DNA of 64,000 bases from assembly GCA_022446985.1 (NCBI GenBank), contig JAKVBD010000008.1, positions 1 to 64,000 of the forward strand, in the 5' to 3' direction. Shown here piece by piece: positions 17,010 through 25,561 of the stretch. A program made the position numbers and the translations under genes. Below the pieces are notes generated by a model that was not told where the DNA came from, did no database searches, and saw nothing but the letters and a program-made list of their open reading frames with translations. This DNA comes from Lentisphaerales bacterium (lineage in GTDB: Bacteria; Verrucomicrobiota; Lentisphaeria; Lentisphaerales; Lentisphaeraceae). Numbering within the stretch: the stretch's first letter is position 1; each line of letters begins with the position of its first letter.

Positions 17010-18550
17010 TCTGAACTTTCTAAAATCTGCTGTTTAAGTTTCCTGACCACATGCTCTTCAACAGAAGTAAACAAAGTTGGGTTATCTAAATTGACCAGCA
17101 AGGTATCTTTTTCAAAGTAGTGCTTCTCAACAGTACCCAGATAAACTGTACTATACAGTCCTAAAACCAGTGCCATAAAAGCCAGATGTAAAGCCATTCC
17201 ACTGGCAAGGCTAAAAACTGAGGCCGCTTTCATTGAGGCTTGCTGCCAAAGAGTCCGCCATAAAAAGCCTAGAAAGATCAAGGACGCGACAATCATTTCC
17301 AGGTATTCTAAGGCAGAAATACCTTTAGAAGATTCTCCCTCTCTCAATGCGTCTAATCTTACTAGTATGTCGATACCATATAATAAGTCCACCACCTGTT
17401 GGTTGAAACTAAAGCAAACAACTATGGACAACAGTATCATCGAGAAAAAGACTAAGCTATATGTTTTTAAATTTACAGGTGAGCGTTCTTCTAAATCTAA
17501 TATTTCCAAGCGATCTGAATGCTTTTTGAGTATCACATACGAAGACCAGTAAGTTATCAATACTGTCAAGGTAAATATCTCTAAACCAAGTCCCCAAAAG
17601 CTTTCCCGAAAGCTGTTTTCATAACTGGAGAATGGTAAAAGTTTAAATAATTGATAACATAGTAGAGGCACTAAAATAGTCTTACCAACATGACTTAGCC
17701 ATTCACGTAAACTTAAAGATATAATGAAAGCTTTTCCTTTAGTCATAAACCGCGCAATAAACGCCAAAGCTATCACTGAAATAGTAACTATAAAAACCAG
17801 GCTGTTGAGAAGAATAAAGTAGATCTTTTCGAAGAAACTGTACTCCATTTTTCTAGATGGCTCCAAACTCTCTTCTGTAATAATGCCAGACGTCCCCCGT
17901 AAAGATGGCATGATCATTGACACAAGAATACTGCCTTTATCTTTAATAAGCTTATGACGATCAGCTTCATCTACTTTAGATGCCCTCCAATTACTCACAG
18001 CATCATTGGCTCTTTTAAAAAACTTATATGTTTCTGGAGATAATTTTTGGACATTTTTAGCTGTTTCGGCATTTTCCAAAAACATCCTACCAATCGCACC
18101 AACAACTAAACCTGTAATTAAAGTATCAGACCCCTTAAACATTTTTTTACATACATCTCCGTACAGGATAATGTCATCTACATTGCCTGATTCGAATACA
18201 GCCCTGCCCAGCACTCTCCACATGCTCATACTAGGTAAAATAAAACTCGCTGCATGGCCTATATGCATGATTAATTTTGAAAAACCAGGCTTCCCAAAGT
18301 GCTGTATTTTCTTTAGCTCTTCATAGTGGTAGGCAGTATACTCACTCTTTTTCGACATGACTTTTAGCTTATCAATGAGTGATCTATAAATTTTTTGATC
18401 GGTAATTTCGCCTGACTCCGGATCAATACATTTGCCATTATTCGCAGACAGCCAAAGTGAATCTATATAGGCATTGTCCGGAAATTGCTTGAGAAGAAAT
18501 TGGTAAGTCTGCTCATTTAGCTTCTCGTTGGATCCCTCCACCTCACGCAA
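17006..18550 (-). CDS. Large membrane protein of a PadR/HAAS-type operon
   Basis: A 514-residue protein, family not recognised. The N-terminal half is soluble and helical (LNEQTYQFLLKQFPDN, a weak tally-type start), with a short hydrophobic stretch. From residue 245 there are about six membrane helices, ending in GMALHLAFMALVLGLYSTVYLG. The TTG start directly follows the stop of the upstream HAAS-like gene, indicating coupling. In similar operons this position holds the effector or permease controlled by a PadR regulator. Its end overlaps the convergent radical SAM gene by 4 bp. Confidence 0.65.
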   Translation of the reverse strand: MREVEGSNEKLNEQTYQFLLKQFPDNAYIDSLWLSANNGKCIDPESGEITDQKIYRSLIDKLKVMSKKSEYTAYHYEELKKIQHFGKPGFSKLIMHIGHAASFILPSMSMWRVLGRAVFESGNVDDIILYGDVCKKMFKGSDTLITGLVVGAIGRMFLENAETAKNVQKLSPETYKFFKRANDAVSNWRASKVDEADRHKLIKDKGSILVSMIMPSLRGTSGIITEESLEPSRKMEYSFFEKIYFILLNSLVFIVTISVIALAFIARFMTKGKAFIISLSLREWLSHVGKTILVPLLCYQLFKLLPFSSYENSFRESFWGLGLEIFTLTVLITYWSSYVILKKHSDRLEILDLEERSPVNLKTYSLVFFSMILLSIVVCFSFNQQVVDLLYGIDILVRLDALREGESSKGISALEYLEMIVASLIFLGFLWRTLWQQASMKAASVFSLASGMALHLAFMALVLGLYSTVYLGTVEKHYFEKDTLLVNLDNPTLFTSVEEHVVRKLKQQILESSD

Positions 18551-18961
18551 CTATATAAGCGGAGAATCCTTTTCTACCTGAGCGATTATACGCGTTTTAT
18601 TTCGCATAGTATCATTAACCATATGCAATTCAGAAAGCTCGCTCCAACCCAGATATAAAGCCGATAAAAGGGCTAAAGGAAGAAAGGCATACCAAAGAAG
18701 GACTTTAAGTCTGGCTCTGGATTTCATCCTTTTGATATTGCCACTGATAATTCGGCTCTTTACTTCCACAATTTCACCAAATTCCTTAAAAGCGTGTTCT
18801 TTGCTCTCTGCTTCTGATAAGCCGCGATCCAAAGCATTGTCGTAGGACTCCCATAAATGACTCTCAAGTTCCATTTCGACATCGAGCTGTAGCTCTCTGT
18901 CCTCTTCCAGATCTCTGGAAATCTCGCGAACTTTTGACTTTATCTCCTCTTCAATGCTCAT
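18551..18961 (-). CDS. HAAS/permease-prefix-like small membrane protein
   Basis: A 136-residue protein: an acidic helical region (EEEIKSKVREISRDLEEDRELQ, MELESHLWESYDNALDRGLSEAESKEHAFKEFG) followed by one membrane helix, WYAFLPLALLSALYLGW. The pattern ELxxHLxDxxxxxxxxGxSxxEAxxxAxxxFG is that of HAAS and 'permease prefix' domains, which accompany PadR regulators and contact them or a partner permease. It lies 9 bp after the PadR gene. Confidence 0.75.
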   Translation of the reverse strand: MSIEEEIKSKVREISRDLEEDRELQLDVEMELESHLWESYDNALDRGLSEAESKEHAFKEFGEIVEVKSRIISGNIKRMKSRARLKVLLWYAFLPLALLSALYLGWSELSELHMVNDTMRNKTRIIAQVEKDSPLI

Positions 18962-18970
18962 AACGTCCCC

Positions 18971-19321
18971 CTATGCCTGAGGTGCGTCTTTAAATGGGAT
19001 GAACAAAGAATTCACAGACTCAACAAACTTTCCCCACTCTGCAACCTTTACCTCCATCTGCTTTTTGCCCTTGGTCGTAAGCAGATAGTACTTGCGCTTT
19101 CTGCCCGACTCTGCTTTATGCCATTCGCTTTTGATTAAACCTTCGCCTTCCATTCTATGTAGACAGGGATAAAGCGTTCCCTCTTTCCACTGAAACTCAC
19201 CATTTGTTCGATTGTGAACTTCTTTGATGATCTCATAGCCATACATAGCTTTTTCATTCAGTAGCCTGAGAACTACAGGTACTGCAATACTTCTCAGTAA
19301 ATCGCCTTCAAACATGAACAT
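18971..19321 (-). CDS. PadR family transcriptional regulator
   Basis: A 116-residue winged-helix regulator: LRLLNEKAMYGYEIIKEVHNRTNG, FQWKEGTLYPCLHRMEGEGLIKSEWH and RKRKYYLLTTKGKKQ are characteristic of PadR, with a short C-terminal dimerisation helix (PadR-s1 type). Two near-identical palindromes begin 7 bp upstream, and an equivalent pair lies before the gene at 28298-29638, so it probably represses its own operon and that remote gene. Confidence 0.93.
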   Translation of the reverse strand: MFMFEGDLLRSIAVPVVLRLLNEKAMYGYEIIKEVHNRTNGEFQWKEGTLYPCLHRMEGEGLIKSEWHKAESGRKRKYYLLTTKGKKQMEVKVAEWGKFVESVNSLFIPFKDAPQA

Positions 19322-19327
19322 CTCCTT

Positions 19328-19348
19328 ATACCTAGACTCACAAAGTAT
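19328..19348. promoter_or_regulatory. PadR operator A
   Basis: Palindromic site ATACCTAG-N5-CAAAGTAT just upstream of the PadR start. The half-sites ATACyTAG and CTArGTAT are shared with three other copies in the window. Confidence 0.75.
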
Positions 19349-19359
19349 AGAACATTTAT

Positions 19360-19380
19360 ATACCTAGACTCGCTAAGTAT
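19360..19380. promoter_or_regulatory. PadR operator B
   Basis: ATACCTAG-N5-CTAAGTAT, the most symmetrical of the four copies, starting 32 bp from operator A (about three helical turns), so dimers would bind the same DNA face. Confidence 0.75.
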
Positions 19381-19384
19381 CAAG

Positions 19385-19425
19385 ACAAAAATAAAAAAAT
19401 GGCAACAGGTATCTCTCCTGTTGCC
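19385..19425 (-). terminator. Intrinsic terminator after the sugar dehydrogenase gene
   Basis: Stem GGCAACAGG / CCTGTTGCC (19401-19409, 19417-19425) with a 7-base loop. On the minus strand it is followed by ATTTTTTTATTTTT. It ends transcription coming from the 19545-21323 gene and protects the PadR promoter region. Confidence 0.75.
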
Positions 19426-19544
19426 AAAATTTTTAAAAGCTTAAGTGTCGTCAGTCGTCAGATCTCGCACTATTGGTCTATCAACAATAATTACTGAATA
19501 CTGAACGCTTCTTACTGATTACTAAACACTGAAACAAAGAGCGC

Positions 19545-21323
19545 CTACTTATGCCCCGCTGCTAAATTTTTAGTTCCTAAAACAGCTTTGATCATCTTCT
19601 TAAGGTCAACATCTTTTATGTCAGTGTGAGCCGGCATTGGGATTGGTCCCCAAACTCCACCACCGCCTTTAGCAACTTTTCCGGCAAGCTTGGAAATAGC
19701 ATCTTTGTCCGACTTATACTTCTCGGCAATCTGCGAAAATGAAGGACCGATCAATTTGTTCTGTCCTTGGTGACAAGAAAGACAAGTACTCTTCTGAATC
19801 AGCTTTGTTCCTTTATGATCAACATCCATACCATTGATACGGAAGTCACTGTCAACAGTTGCCACAGTGTTAAATGACTGATTGAAAGAGATCTTACTCA
19901 TACGACCACCTTTAGTACCGAACCAACCGTTACCGAATTCAAGAACATAAAGCTCTCCTTTGTGGAAGAAGAAATCAATCGGCTTGTATTTAAACTTGTG
20001 GTTGATGACAAAATCTTCTACGCCAAGATTATTTTCATTTTCATCCATGCGAATCAATTTTATCCAGCCTTTATTCCAATCAGCGAAGAAAAGGCAGTTG
20101 TCATAGTAAGCCGGGAATCCATTCGGTGATTGATTTGTTTCATAGTGAAAAACTTCGCCAATAATCGCACAGCTACGATTATAGTGAAAGAAAGGTTCAA
20201 CTGGCTTTGGCAGTTTAGTCATTCCAGTATTTAAAGGTGAATTATTTATGATGTTGTTGGGATCGACAAGTGTATTATCCGGATAAAGGAAACGCAGGTT
20301 TGGGCCGATAACAAATGGCCAACCATAATAACCGGCTTTCTTGGCCTGATTTATTTCTTCACCAGTCGGCTTCTTATCCGGGCTGACTTCACCCCAATAA
20401 AGAGTACCGGTCTTTTGATTGACAGTAATTCTATAAGGGTTTCTTGCGCCTTTTGCATAAATTTCAGGTTTGGTCTTAGGTGTTCCCGGTTTAAAAAGAT
20501 TACCTTCAGGAATGCTGTAAGAACCATCTGCATTTATCTTCAAACGGAGAACTGCGCCACGTAAATCATTGGTATTACCTGCACTGCGGCGAGCATCTTT
20601 CTCTTTTGTTGTATCCATAGGTGAAGCATCTTTACCAAATGGATTGGTATTGTCTCCAGTTGCTAAGTAAAGGTAACCTTCAGGGCCAAAAGCGATGGAA
20701 CCCGCTTCGTGACAAGTACGGCCATAACGATCTGTCGGTACATCAATTATTTTGATTTCAGATGCCGGATCGATCTTACCATTCTTATAGGTAAATCTCG
20801 ACAATCTGTTTGAATGATTTACTTCCTTGGCTGCGTTAGCTTGAGCATCATCTTTAGCCCAGGCAAACTTTTCATCTTCCAAAACTTCAGGTAAGTGCTT
20901 ACTTGGAACTGAATAATAGAAATAGACATAGTTATTCTCAGTAAAATTTGGATCAGCTGCTATACCGATAAAACCATTTTCAGTAGCATAACTTTTCTTT
21001 GGGTTCTGGACGCAATCCAAAGTATAAACCAACTTGGTCTCTTTTGTCTCAAGGTCGTATTCTTTCAAAGCACCGGTTCTTTCACAGATCAGAATTTTAC
21101 CAGTTGGCAACATGCAAAACTCCATTGGCTCTGAAAGCTCAGGCGAAAGAAGATCTACTTTGAAATGCTCTTTCTTTGGAGCATTGGGGTCTACTTTGGA
21201 ATCTACACTATTTGGAGTTTTAGCGGCATCTGGATTCTTTTGCCAGTTCAAGTAACTGTCTGCCTGCAGAGCTAAACTGCCAAATAACAAAGAAGAGCAC
21301 ACAAATTTTTTAAAAATTTTCAT
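19545..21323 (-). CDS. PQQ-type sugar (glucose/sorbosone) dehydrogenase with C-terminal cytochrome c domain
   Basis: A 592-residue secreted protein with signal peptide MKIFKKFVCSSLLFGSLALQA. The beta-propeller of the glucose/sorbosone dehydrogenase family is visible (MEFCMLPTGKILICERTGAL, NGFIGIAADPNF, HEAGSIAFGPEGYLYLATGDN, GARNPYRI). A C-terminal class I cytochrome c domain has CLSCH at about residues 514-518 and likely axial Met in GPIPMPAH. It would oxidise a sugar periplasmically and pass electrons to its own heme. An ATG 13 codons upstream would spoil the signal peptide. Single-gene unit with a terminator 120 bp downstream. Confidence 0.88.
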   Translation of the reverse strand: MKIFKKFVCSSLLFGSLALQADSYLNWQKNPDAAKTPNSVDSKVDPNAPKKEHFKVDLLSPELSEPMEFCMLPTGKILICERTGALKEYDLETKETKLVYTLDCVQNPKKSYATENGFIGIAADPNFTENNYVYFYYSVPSKHLPEVLEDEKFAWAKDDAQANAAKEVNHSNRLSRFTYKNGKIDPASEIKIIDVPTDRYGRTCHEAGSIAFGPEGYLYLATGDNTNPFGKDASPMDTTKEKDARRSAGNTNDLRGAVLRLKINADGSYSIPEGNLFKPGTPKTKPEIYAKGARNPYRITVNQKTGTLYWGEVSPDKKPTGEEINQAKKAGYYGWPFVIGPNLRFLYPDNTLVDPNNIINNSPLNTGMTKLPKPVEPFFHYNRSCAIIGEVFHYETNQSPNGFPAYYDNCLFFADWNKGWIKLIRMDENENNLGVEDFVINHKFKYKPIDFFFHKGELYVLEFGNGWFGTKGGRMSKISFNQSFNTVATVDSDFRINGMDVDHKGTKLIQKSTCLSCHQGQNKLIGPSFSQIAEKYKSDKDAISKLAGKVAKGGGGVWGPIPMPAHTDIKDVDLKKMIKAVLGTKNLAAGHK

Positions 21324-21639
21324 AAAATTTTTCCTTAATAATACACACAAACTAACTATCAAATATGGCTTGCTTCACTGCAAAACATTACCAGGTAAAT
21401 CAGTAATACATCTAAATTAACAACGTCTAAGTTGTTCCACTGATTGACAGCAAGACCAATAATTCATCGATCTATCGTGAATTTTTTATTCGATAATGTT
21501 GATATGTAATTACAGTCAGCACCCGAAAGATTACACAAACAGGAAAAATAAGTGCAATTTTCTGAAAGACTATTATTTGAGTCGTTGGGGATTTTAACAA
21601 AGTCTTACGCCAAAAAGGCGTGCGTGAACTTAGACTGTT
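21324..21639. other. Intergenic region, 316 bp
   Basis: AT-rich upstream region of the sugar dehydrogenase. The only structure seen is a short hairpin, ACGCC / GGCGT at 21607-21621, which may end transcription of the small minus-strand gene at 21640. No gene recognised. Confidence 0.4.
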
Positions 21640-21816
21640 TTAGCGGTTCAGTTCAACACTGGGTACTGGCTTCTCATTCAAATCTATCAAGCTCACCGTG
21701 TAGGCTAAACAGTCGATAACGGCAGCAATAAGAATAAATAATGGCACCATGACTGATGCTTTGCTTTTCTCTTTTCTTTCACTTTGACGCCATGTAGAAC
21801 TATCCGTAAATGACAT
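21640..21816 (-). CDS. Small single-helix membrane protein, 58 residues
   Basis: Starts MSFTDSSTWRQSERKEKSK, then one hydrophobic helix VMVPLFILIAAVIDCLAYTV, ending in LNEKPVPSVELNR. A near-consensus GGGAGG Shine-Dalgarno (complement of 21821-21826) sits five bases from the ATG, the main reason to accept this short frame. A positively charged N-terminus before the helix predicts N-in topology. No family recognised. Followed by a short hairpin at 21607-21621. Confidence 0.6.
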   Translation of the reverse strand: MSFTDSSTWRQSERKEKSKASVMVPLFILIAAVIDCLAYTVSLIDLNEKPVPSVELNR

Positions 21817-22106
21817 AATTCCTCCCGAATTCTCATTATCACAAAATTTCCCTCGGGCTTAGTATAAAAGAATCCATTAGTTCTACTAGGCATAAAGGCC
21901 AATATTTTTTAACTTTGTTACTTCATTTGAACTTAAGCATCCATATATTTAGCTAGAAACCCCGCACATTTGTAAGAGATTATGAGTAAGATTGCCAATC
22001 ATTAAATAACACCTTAGTTAGATAAATGATTTTAACGCATTACTAAAGAACTGGGCGAGAAATAAGCACATATTATACGCAACATGTCTTTAAAGGCATA
22101 ACAGAT

Positions 22107-22526
22107 ATGAAAAATATTATGCAGACGATTTACGTCAGTTCTGAAATAATTAAGATGCTTGAGGTAGATCTCATCGAATTATAAGAGCTTTCTCGTGAGG
22201 CAAATAAACTAAACGAGATCTCCTACATGTTGTTATAAAACATGACACACTTCATGCAAGTTATTGAAGGAGAGGATGAAAAAATCAATCAGTTACTACT
22301 GAAAATCCAAAATGACCGCCGGCACAAAAATATGATCATTCTCATGAAAGAAAAAATAGAAAGAAGAAATTTTCCTGATTTGTCTATGGGTTTCAAAAAT
22401 TTATCCAATAAAAAAACTGATGGCTTTTCACCATATTTAAATTATGACTCGCGAAATGAGGAGGATAAAATCCTTGCTGGAAAAGCTAAAACACTTTTAC
22501 AAGAATTTCGCGAGCATAATCATTAA
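22107..22526 (+). pseudogene. Decayed BLUF-domain blue-light photoreceptor
   Basis: One continuous frame from ATG 22107 reads IYVSSEIIKMLEVDLIEL, stop, ELSREANKLNEISYMLL, stop, NMTHFMQVIEGEDEKINQLL, then RRHKNMIILMKEKIERRNFPDLSMGFKNL. This is the BLUF fold in order: the N-terminal Tyr, the Asn helix (normally NITGMLLY), the Gln in FMQVIEG and the C-terminal SMGF segment. TAA codons at 22182-22184 and 22233-22235 interrupt it; the second replaces the Tyr of MLLY. The glycine normally after NIT is Tyr, a further sign of decay. An open frame from 22242 could make 94 residues lacking the flavin Tyr. Confidence 0.75.
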
Positions 22527-22530
22527 AAGC

Positions 22531-23112
22531 TTACTTAACCCAGGTAACCTTTGTATCAATTGGTGATTTTCTACCACCAACCTCGATACCTTTATCAACC
22601 AAACCAAGATGTAGGAACCCAAGCATCTGATCTTCTTCTCCAGCAAGTCCAAACTTTGCCGCGGCAGTTGGCATATGAGCAATTCCTGAAGACCAGTAAG
22701 AAGCAACTCCATGAGCCGTTGCTACAAGCATCATATTTTGAGCGGCACAAGAAACTGCACATACTTCTTCAACGTGAGGCAGGGCACAATTTTCAGTGCG
22801 CTTTACACCAAATGCGATAATGTGCGATGCAAAAGGAGCATTCCCTGTCCATTTCGCCAATTTTTCAGGCTTTTTCAAATGATCCGCAGTTTCAGCAAAG
22901 ACTTTTTCTATGATTTTAACGTAATCCTTGATACCTTCACCTGTGAAAACAGTAAGTCTCCAAGGTTCAGTTTTACCGTGATTTGGCGCCCAGTTAGCAC
23001 TTTCAAGAATTTCATTGATTACTTCATCTGAAATGCTTTCCTGAAGAAACTCTTTAGGTTTAATAGTACGGCGTTCGCGAATAGTTTGTAAGACGGCTTC
23101 AGCTTTGTTCAT
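22531..23112 (-). CDS. Nitroreductase family protein (YdjA-like)
   Basis: A 193-residue FMN-dependent oxidoreductase. RRTIKPKEFLQESIS, WAPNHGKTEPWRLTVFTG and GVASYWSSGI match the YdjA-type short nitroreductases, with the FMN-phosphate Arg-Arg near residue 15 and the late GFLHLG segment. It reduces nitro or quinone compounds using NAD(P)H; the physiological substrate is unknown. Single gene, converging on the BLUF pseudogene with a 4-bp gap. Confidence 0.92.
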   Translation of the reverse strand: MNKAEAVLQTIRERRTIKPKEFLQESISDEVINEILESANWAPNHGKTEPWRLTVFTGEGIKDYVKIIEKVFAETADHLKKPEKLAKWTGNAPFASHIIAFGVKRTENCALPHVEEVCAVSCAAQNMMLVATAHGVASYWSSGIAHMPTAAAKFGLAGEEDQMLGFLHLGLVDKGIEVGGRKSPIDTKVTWVK

Positions 23113-23510
23113 GCTTCTCTCAAATTTGTTATTTGCAATTAATCATAATATTGACTTAATCTCTTGCAAGCTTTTATCAATGAGATTACCAGAATACTCA
23201 GCGCTTTGGACAATTTGCCGCCACAGATCCAAGCACAAGCTGACAAAATTCTAAGAAAAACGATTACACTTCAAAGAGATAAAGCCATTACCAAACAGAA
23301 CAATATAAAAGAGCTCACAAAGTCAACTTGTCTTTAGCTAATCAAATCAGCTACCCTCAGCAGTAAAGTTATTGTCTTTCTTAAGCCTCAGGCATATCAT
23401 ATATTTGCTCACTTGTTCATAGTTTTATGTTTATTAAATATGCCTATTGAATCTCCCTTCACTTAGCTATCTGTTTAGCTGTTGTGTATTAAATTATAGG
23501 ATTTCCATGT
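23113..23510. other. Intergenic region, 398 bp, with a possible gene remnant
   Basis: Between divergent nitroreductase and DUF6807 genes. A 57-codon plus-strand open stretch at 23164-23337 reads like coding sequence (INEITRILSALDNLPPQIQ, ADKILRKTITLQRDKA) but has only a TTG start, no ribosome site and no recognised family. It may be a gene fragment. The rest is AT-rich promoter DNA. Confidence 0.3.
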
Positions 23511-24416
23511 ATGAAAAAAATTGTATTCCTCATCCTTCTTCTATGCAGTGTCAATCTGATAGCTGCGGACTTTAGCATTATTGAAAACCCTGGTAAAAAT
23601 GTCGAAGTTACCTACAAAGGCAAAGCTTTGATGCGCTTTATGACTGAGCGCGATTCATCTTCCAAAGAAAGAGACCACGATACTTATAAAGTCTACTCTC
23701 ACATCATCGACCCAATCGATGGCCAAAAGCCGATAACTAAAGGCCCTGGAGGTAAATTCACTCACCACCGTGGAATCTTTGTCGGCTTCAAAGTGACTGT
23801 TGGTAATACTAAAGCTGATCTTTGGCACATGAGTAAAAAAGCCAGAAACAACTATAAAAAAATCCTTAAGCAGGAAGTCAGCGATGAATACGCCAGACTG
23901 ACGGTTGAAATCGACTGGGTAAATGATGAGACTGTTCTAATCAAAGAAGAAAGAACTTTCAACTTCAGCAAACCAGAAGAAAATGGTGCCTTCCTCATAG
24001 ATCTCCAAACTAAGCTGACTGCAATCGCGGGCGATGCTAAAGTTGGTGGTGACAGAGAACATGGTGGTTGCCACTTCAGAGCAGATAATGAAGTCGTCAG
24101 TACTAAGTCTGCCAAGTATATCTACCCTGAAGGTCAAGATGTAAAGAAGTCAACTGATATGCCATGGGCAGCAATGACTTTCAAACTGGCTGGCAAAGAC
24201 TACTATGTTCAGCATATAACTGATCCTAAAGCAGAAAAATGGCAATACAGCGCTTACCGCGACTATGGCCGTTTTGGTAGCTTTCCAACTCCAAGAGATG
24301 TCAAAAAAGGCGAAAGCTTAAACTATCGCTTTGGTTTTTACATAAGCCCTGGAGTTTTCCCAGAAAACGCCTCTGATTCTTTTGTGAAACGCTACGCTGA
24401 ATTTACTGGTAAATAA
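23511..24416 (+). CDS. Secreted DUF6807 (PmoA-like) family protein
   Basis: A 301-residue exported protein with signal peptide MKKIVFLILLLCSVNLIAA. TKGPGGKFTHHRGIFVGFK, GGCHFRADNEV, MPWAAMTF and RDYGRFGSFPTPRDVKKGESLNYRFGFYI are characteristic of the 'PmoA family' set common in Planctomycetes, Lentisphaerae and Bacteroidetes. The name is historical and the function unsettled; these proteins are usually found in carbohydrate-utilisation regions. Single-gene unit followed by a hairpin. Confidence 0.85.
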   Translation: MKKIVFLILLLCSVNLIAADFSIIENPGKNVEVTYKGKALMRFMTERDSSSKERDHDTYKVYSHIIDPIDGQKPITKGPGGKFTHHRGIFVGFKVTVGNTKADLWHMSKKARNNYKKILKQEVSDEYARLTVEIDWVNDETVLIKEERTFNFSKPEENGAFLIDLQTKLTAIAGDAKVGGDREHGGCHFRADNEVVSTKSAKYIYPEGQDVKKSTDMPWAAMTFKLAGKDYYVQHITDPKAEKWQYSAYRDYGRFGSFPTPRDVKKGESLNYRFGFYISPGVFPENASDSFVKRYAEFTGK

Positions 24417-24425
24417 ACTACTTCA

Positions 24426-24449
24426 GGGATCGCTGAACTTTGCGATCCC
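24426..24449 (+). terminator. Terminator-like hairpin after the DUF6807 gene
   Basis: GGGATCGC / GCGATCCC (24426-24433, 24442-24449) with an 8-base loop, followed by the weakly T-rich GAATTAAATTTT. It lies between two convergent genes and may serve both. Confidence 0.55.
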
Positions 24450-24459
24450 GAATTAAATT

Positions 24460-25353
24460 TTACTGTTTCCCACCTTCCAAAAACTCAAGAAGCTTATCTT
24501 CACGAATAGCTCCTGTTGAGCCATGATTGCCATCGACTATTTTGTAATGAATAAAATCACCACCACTATACACATACGACTCTATCTTCCCTTCAACTGA
24601 AGTCGATTTTGTTAACATCTTTCCCTTATAACCATTGTGCTTGGCCCAAAGGTAAATTGATTTTTCGGCATCGACAAAAGGTAACTTTCCTCCCTTACCT
24701 GGGATTTTTGAAGGGCCTCCTTCATAAGGAATAAGGCCATCATTACCTCCTGAAATATTCATCAAGCGAATTCCCTTCAAAGGAGTCGCTACTTTCTTAT
24801 AATCATTATTAGAACCTTTGAGCTTAAAGTTCTTGCCGTCATGCTGGCAACCATTCAGCTGACTGACTCCTGTTATGTAATTTTTGATACAGGTGAACTT
24901 GGTTTCAATAGCGATTTGATTCGCCATTGCAGCGCCATTTGAAGATCCCATGATACTGAAATTATCTTTATCGACATTATTAAACTTCTGAAGATTTTTG
25001 ATAATTGACTCGATGTACTCCAGATCATTCGCCTTTGAACGTTCCGACACGATATTCCAACTCTTTTGATACCCTTGCGGAAAGACCATTATGTACTTCT
25101 TCGCGATCAAACCATTTGGCCTTGTGAAACGGCGCATGACACCTTTTGCCTGCCCGCCATTTCCATGCAAGTAAATAAAGACAGGATACTTTTTGCCTTT
25201 CTTCTCGGGAACTACCACCTGGTAAGGGTGCTTATAATTACTTTCCTGCGACCAGGATTGAGTTATAAAATATTCACCACTCTTAATATCTGCAGCTTGA
25301 ATTATTGAGACAAAAAAGCTCAACACTAACACACAAACTATATTTTTTTTCAT
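24460..25353 (-). CDS. Secreted esterase, PHB-depolymerase/feruloyl-esterase-like
   Basis: A 297-residue secreted alpha/beta hydrolase: signal peptide to QA near residue 20, oxyanion region IYLHGNGGQAKG, nucleophile elbow MGSSNGAAMANQ, acid region NISGGNDGLIPYEGG and catalytic His in VDGNHGST. It resembles LpqC/PHB-depolymerase-type esterases acting on polysaccharide side groups or polyesters. Single gene, convergent with DUF6807. Confidence 0.85.
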   Translation of the reverse strand: MKKNIVCVLVLSFFVSIIQAADIKSGEYFITQSWSQESNYKHPYQVVVPEKKGKKYPVFIYLHGNGGQAKGVMRRFTRPNGLIAKKYIMVFPQGYQKSWNIVSERSKANDLEYIESIIKNLQKFNNVDKDNFSIMGSSNGAAMANQIAIETKFTCIKNYITGVSQLNGCQHDGKNFKLKGSNNDYKKVATPLKGIRLMNISGGNDGLIPYEGGPSKIPGKGGKLPFVDAEKSIYLWAKHNGYKGKMLTKSTSVEGKIESYVYSGGDFIHYKIVDGNHGSTGAIREDKLLEFLEGGKQ

Positions 25354-25561
25354 ACTTTCCTCTTTTTACATACACACGATTTCATCATACCTATCAATAG
25401 ATAGCATTCTCATCTATGAAACAAAACTCACAGAAATGATCCCAAAAAACATCATATTTTAGGAACCGCTTCGTTTAGACTTTGTCATTGCAACAGTAAT
25501 ACTTACGTATGGTGTTTGAGACAACCTAACATTTACTTTTAAAAAACAAGGTTATAAAAAA

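Noticed and set aside
21705-21902. 65-codon minus-strand open frame
   Set aside because: It overlaps in another frame the 58-residue gene at 21640-21816, which has a strong Shine-Dalgarno and a coherent membrane helix.
22242-22526. Independent 94-residue gene
   Set aside because: It is the C-terminal part of a BLUF domain whose upstream half lies in the same frame beyond two stops, so it is treated as part of a pseudogene.
25523-25553. AACCT / AGGTT inverted repeat before the lactonase gene as a fourth masking hairpin
   Set aside because: Only five base pairs with a 21-base loop; expected by chance in AT-rich leaders.
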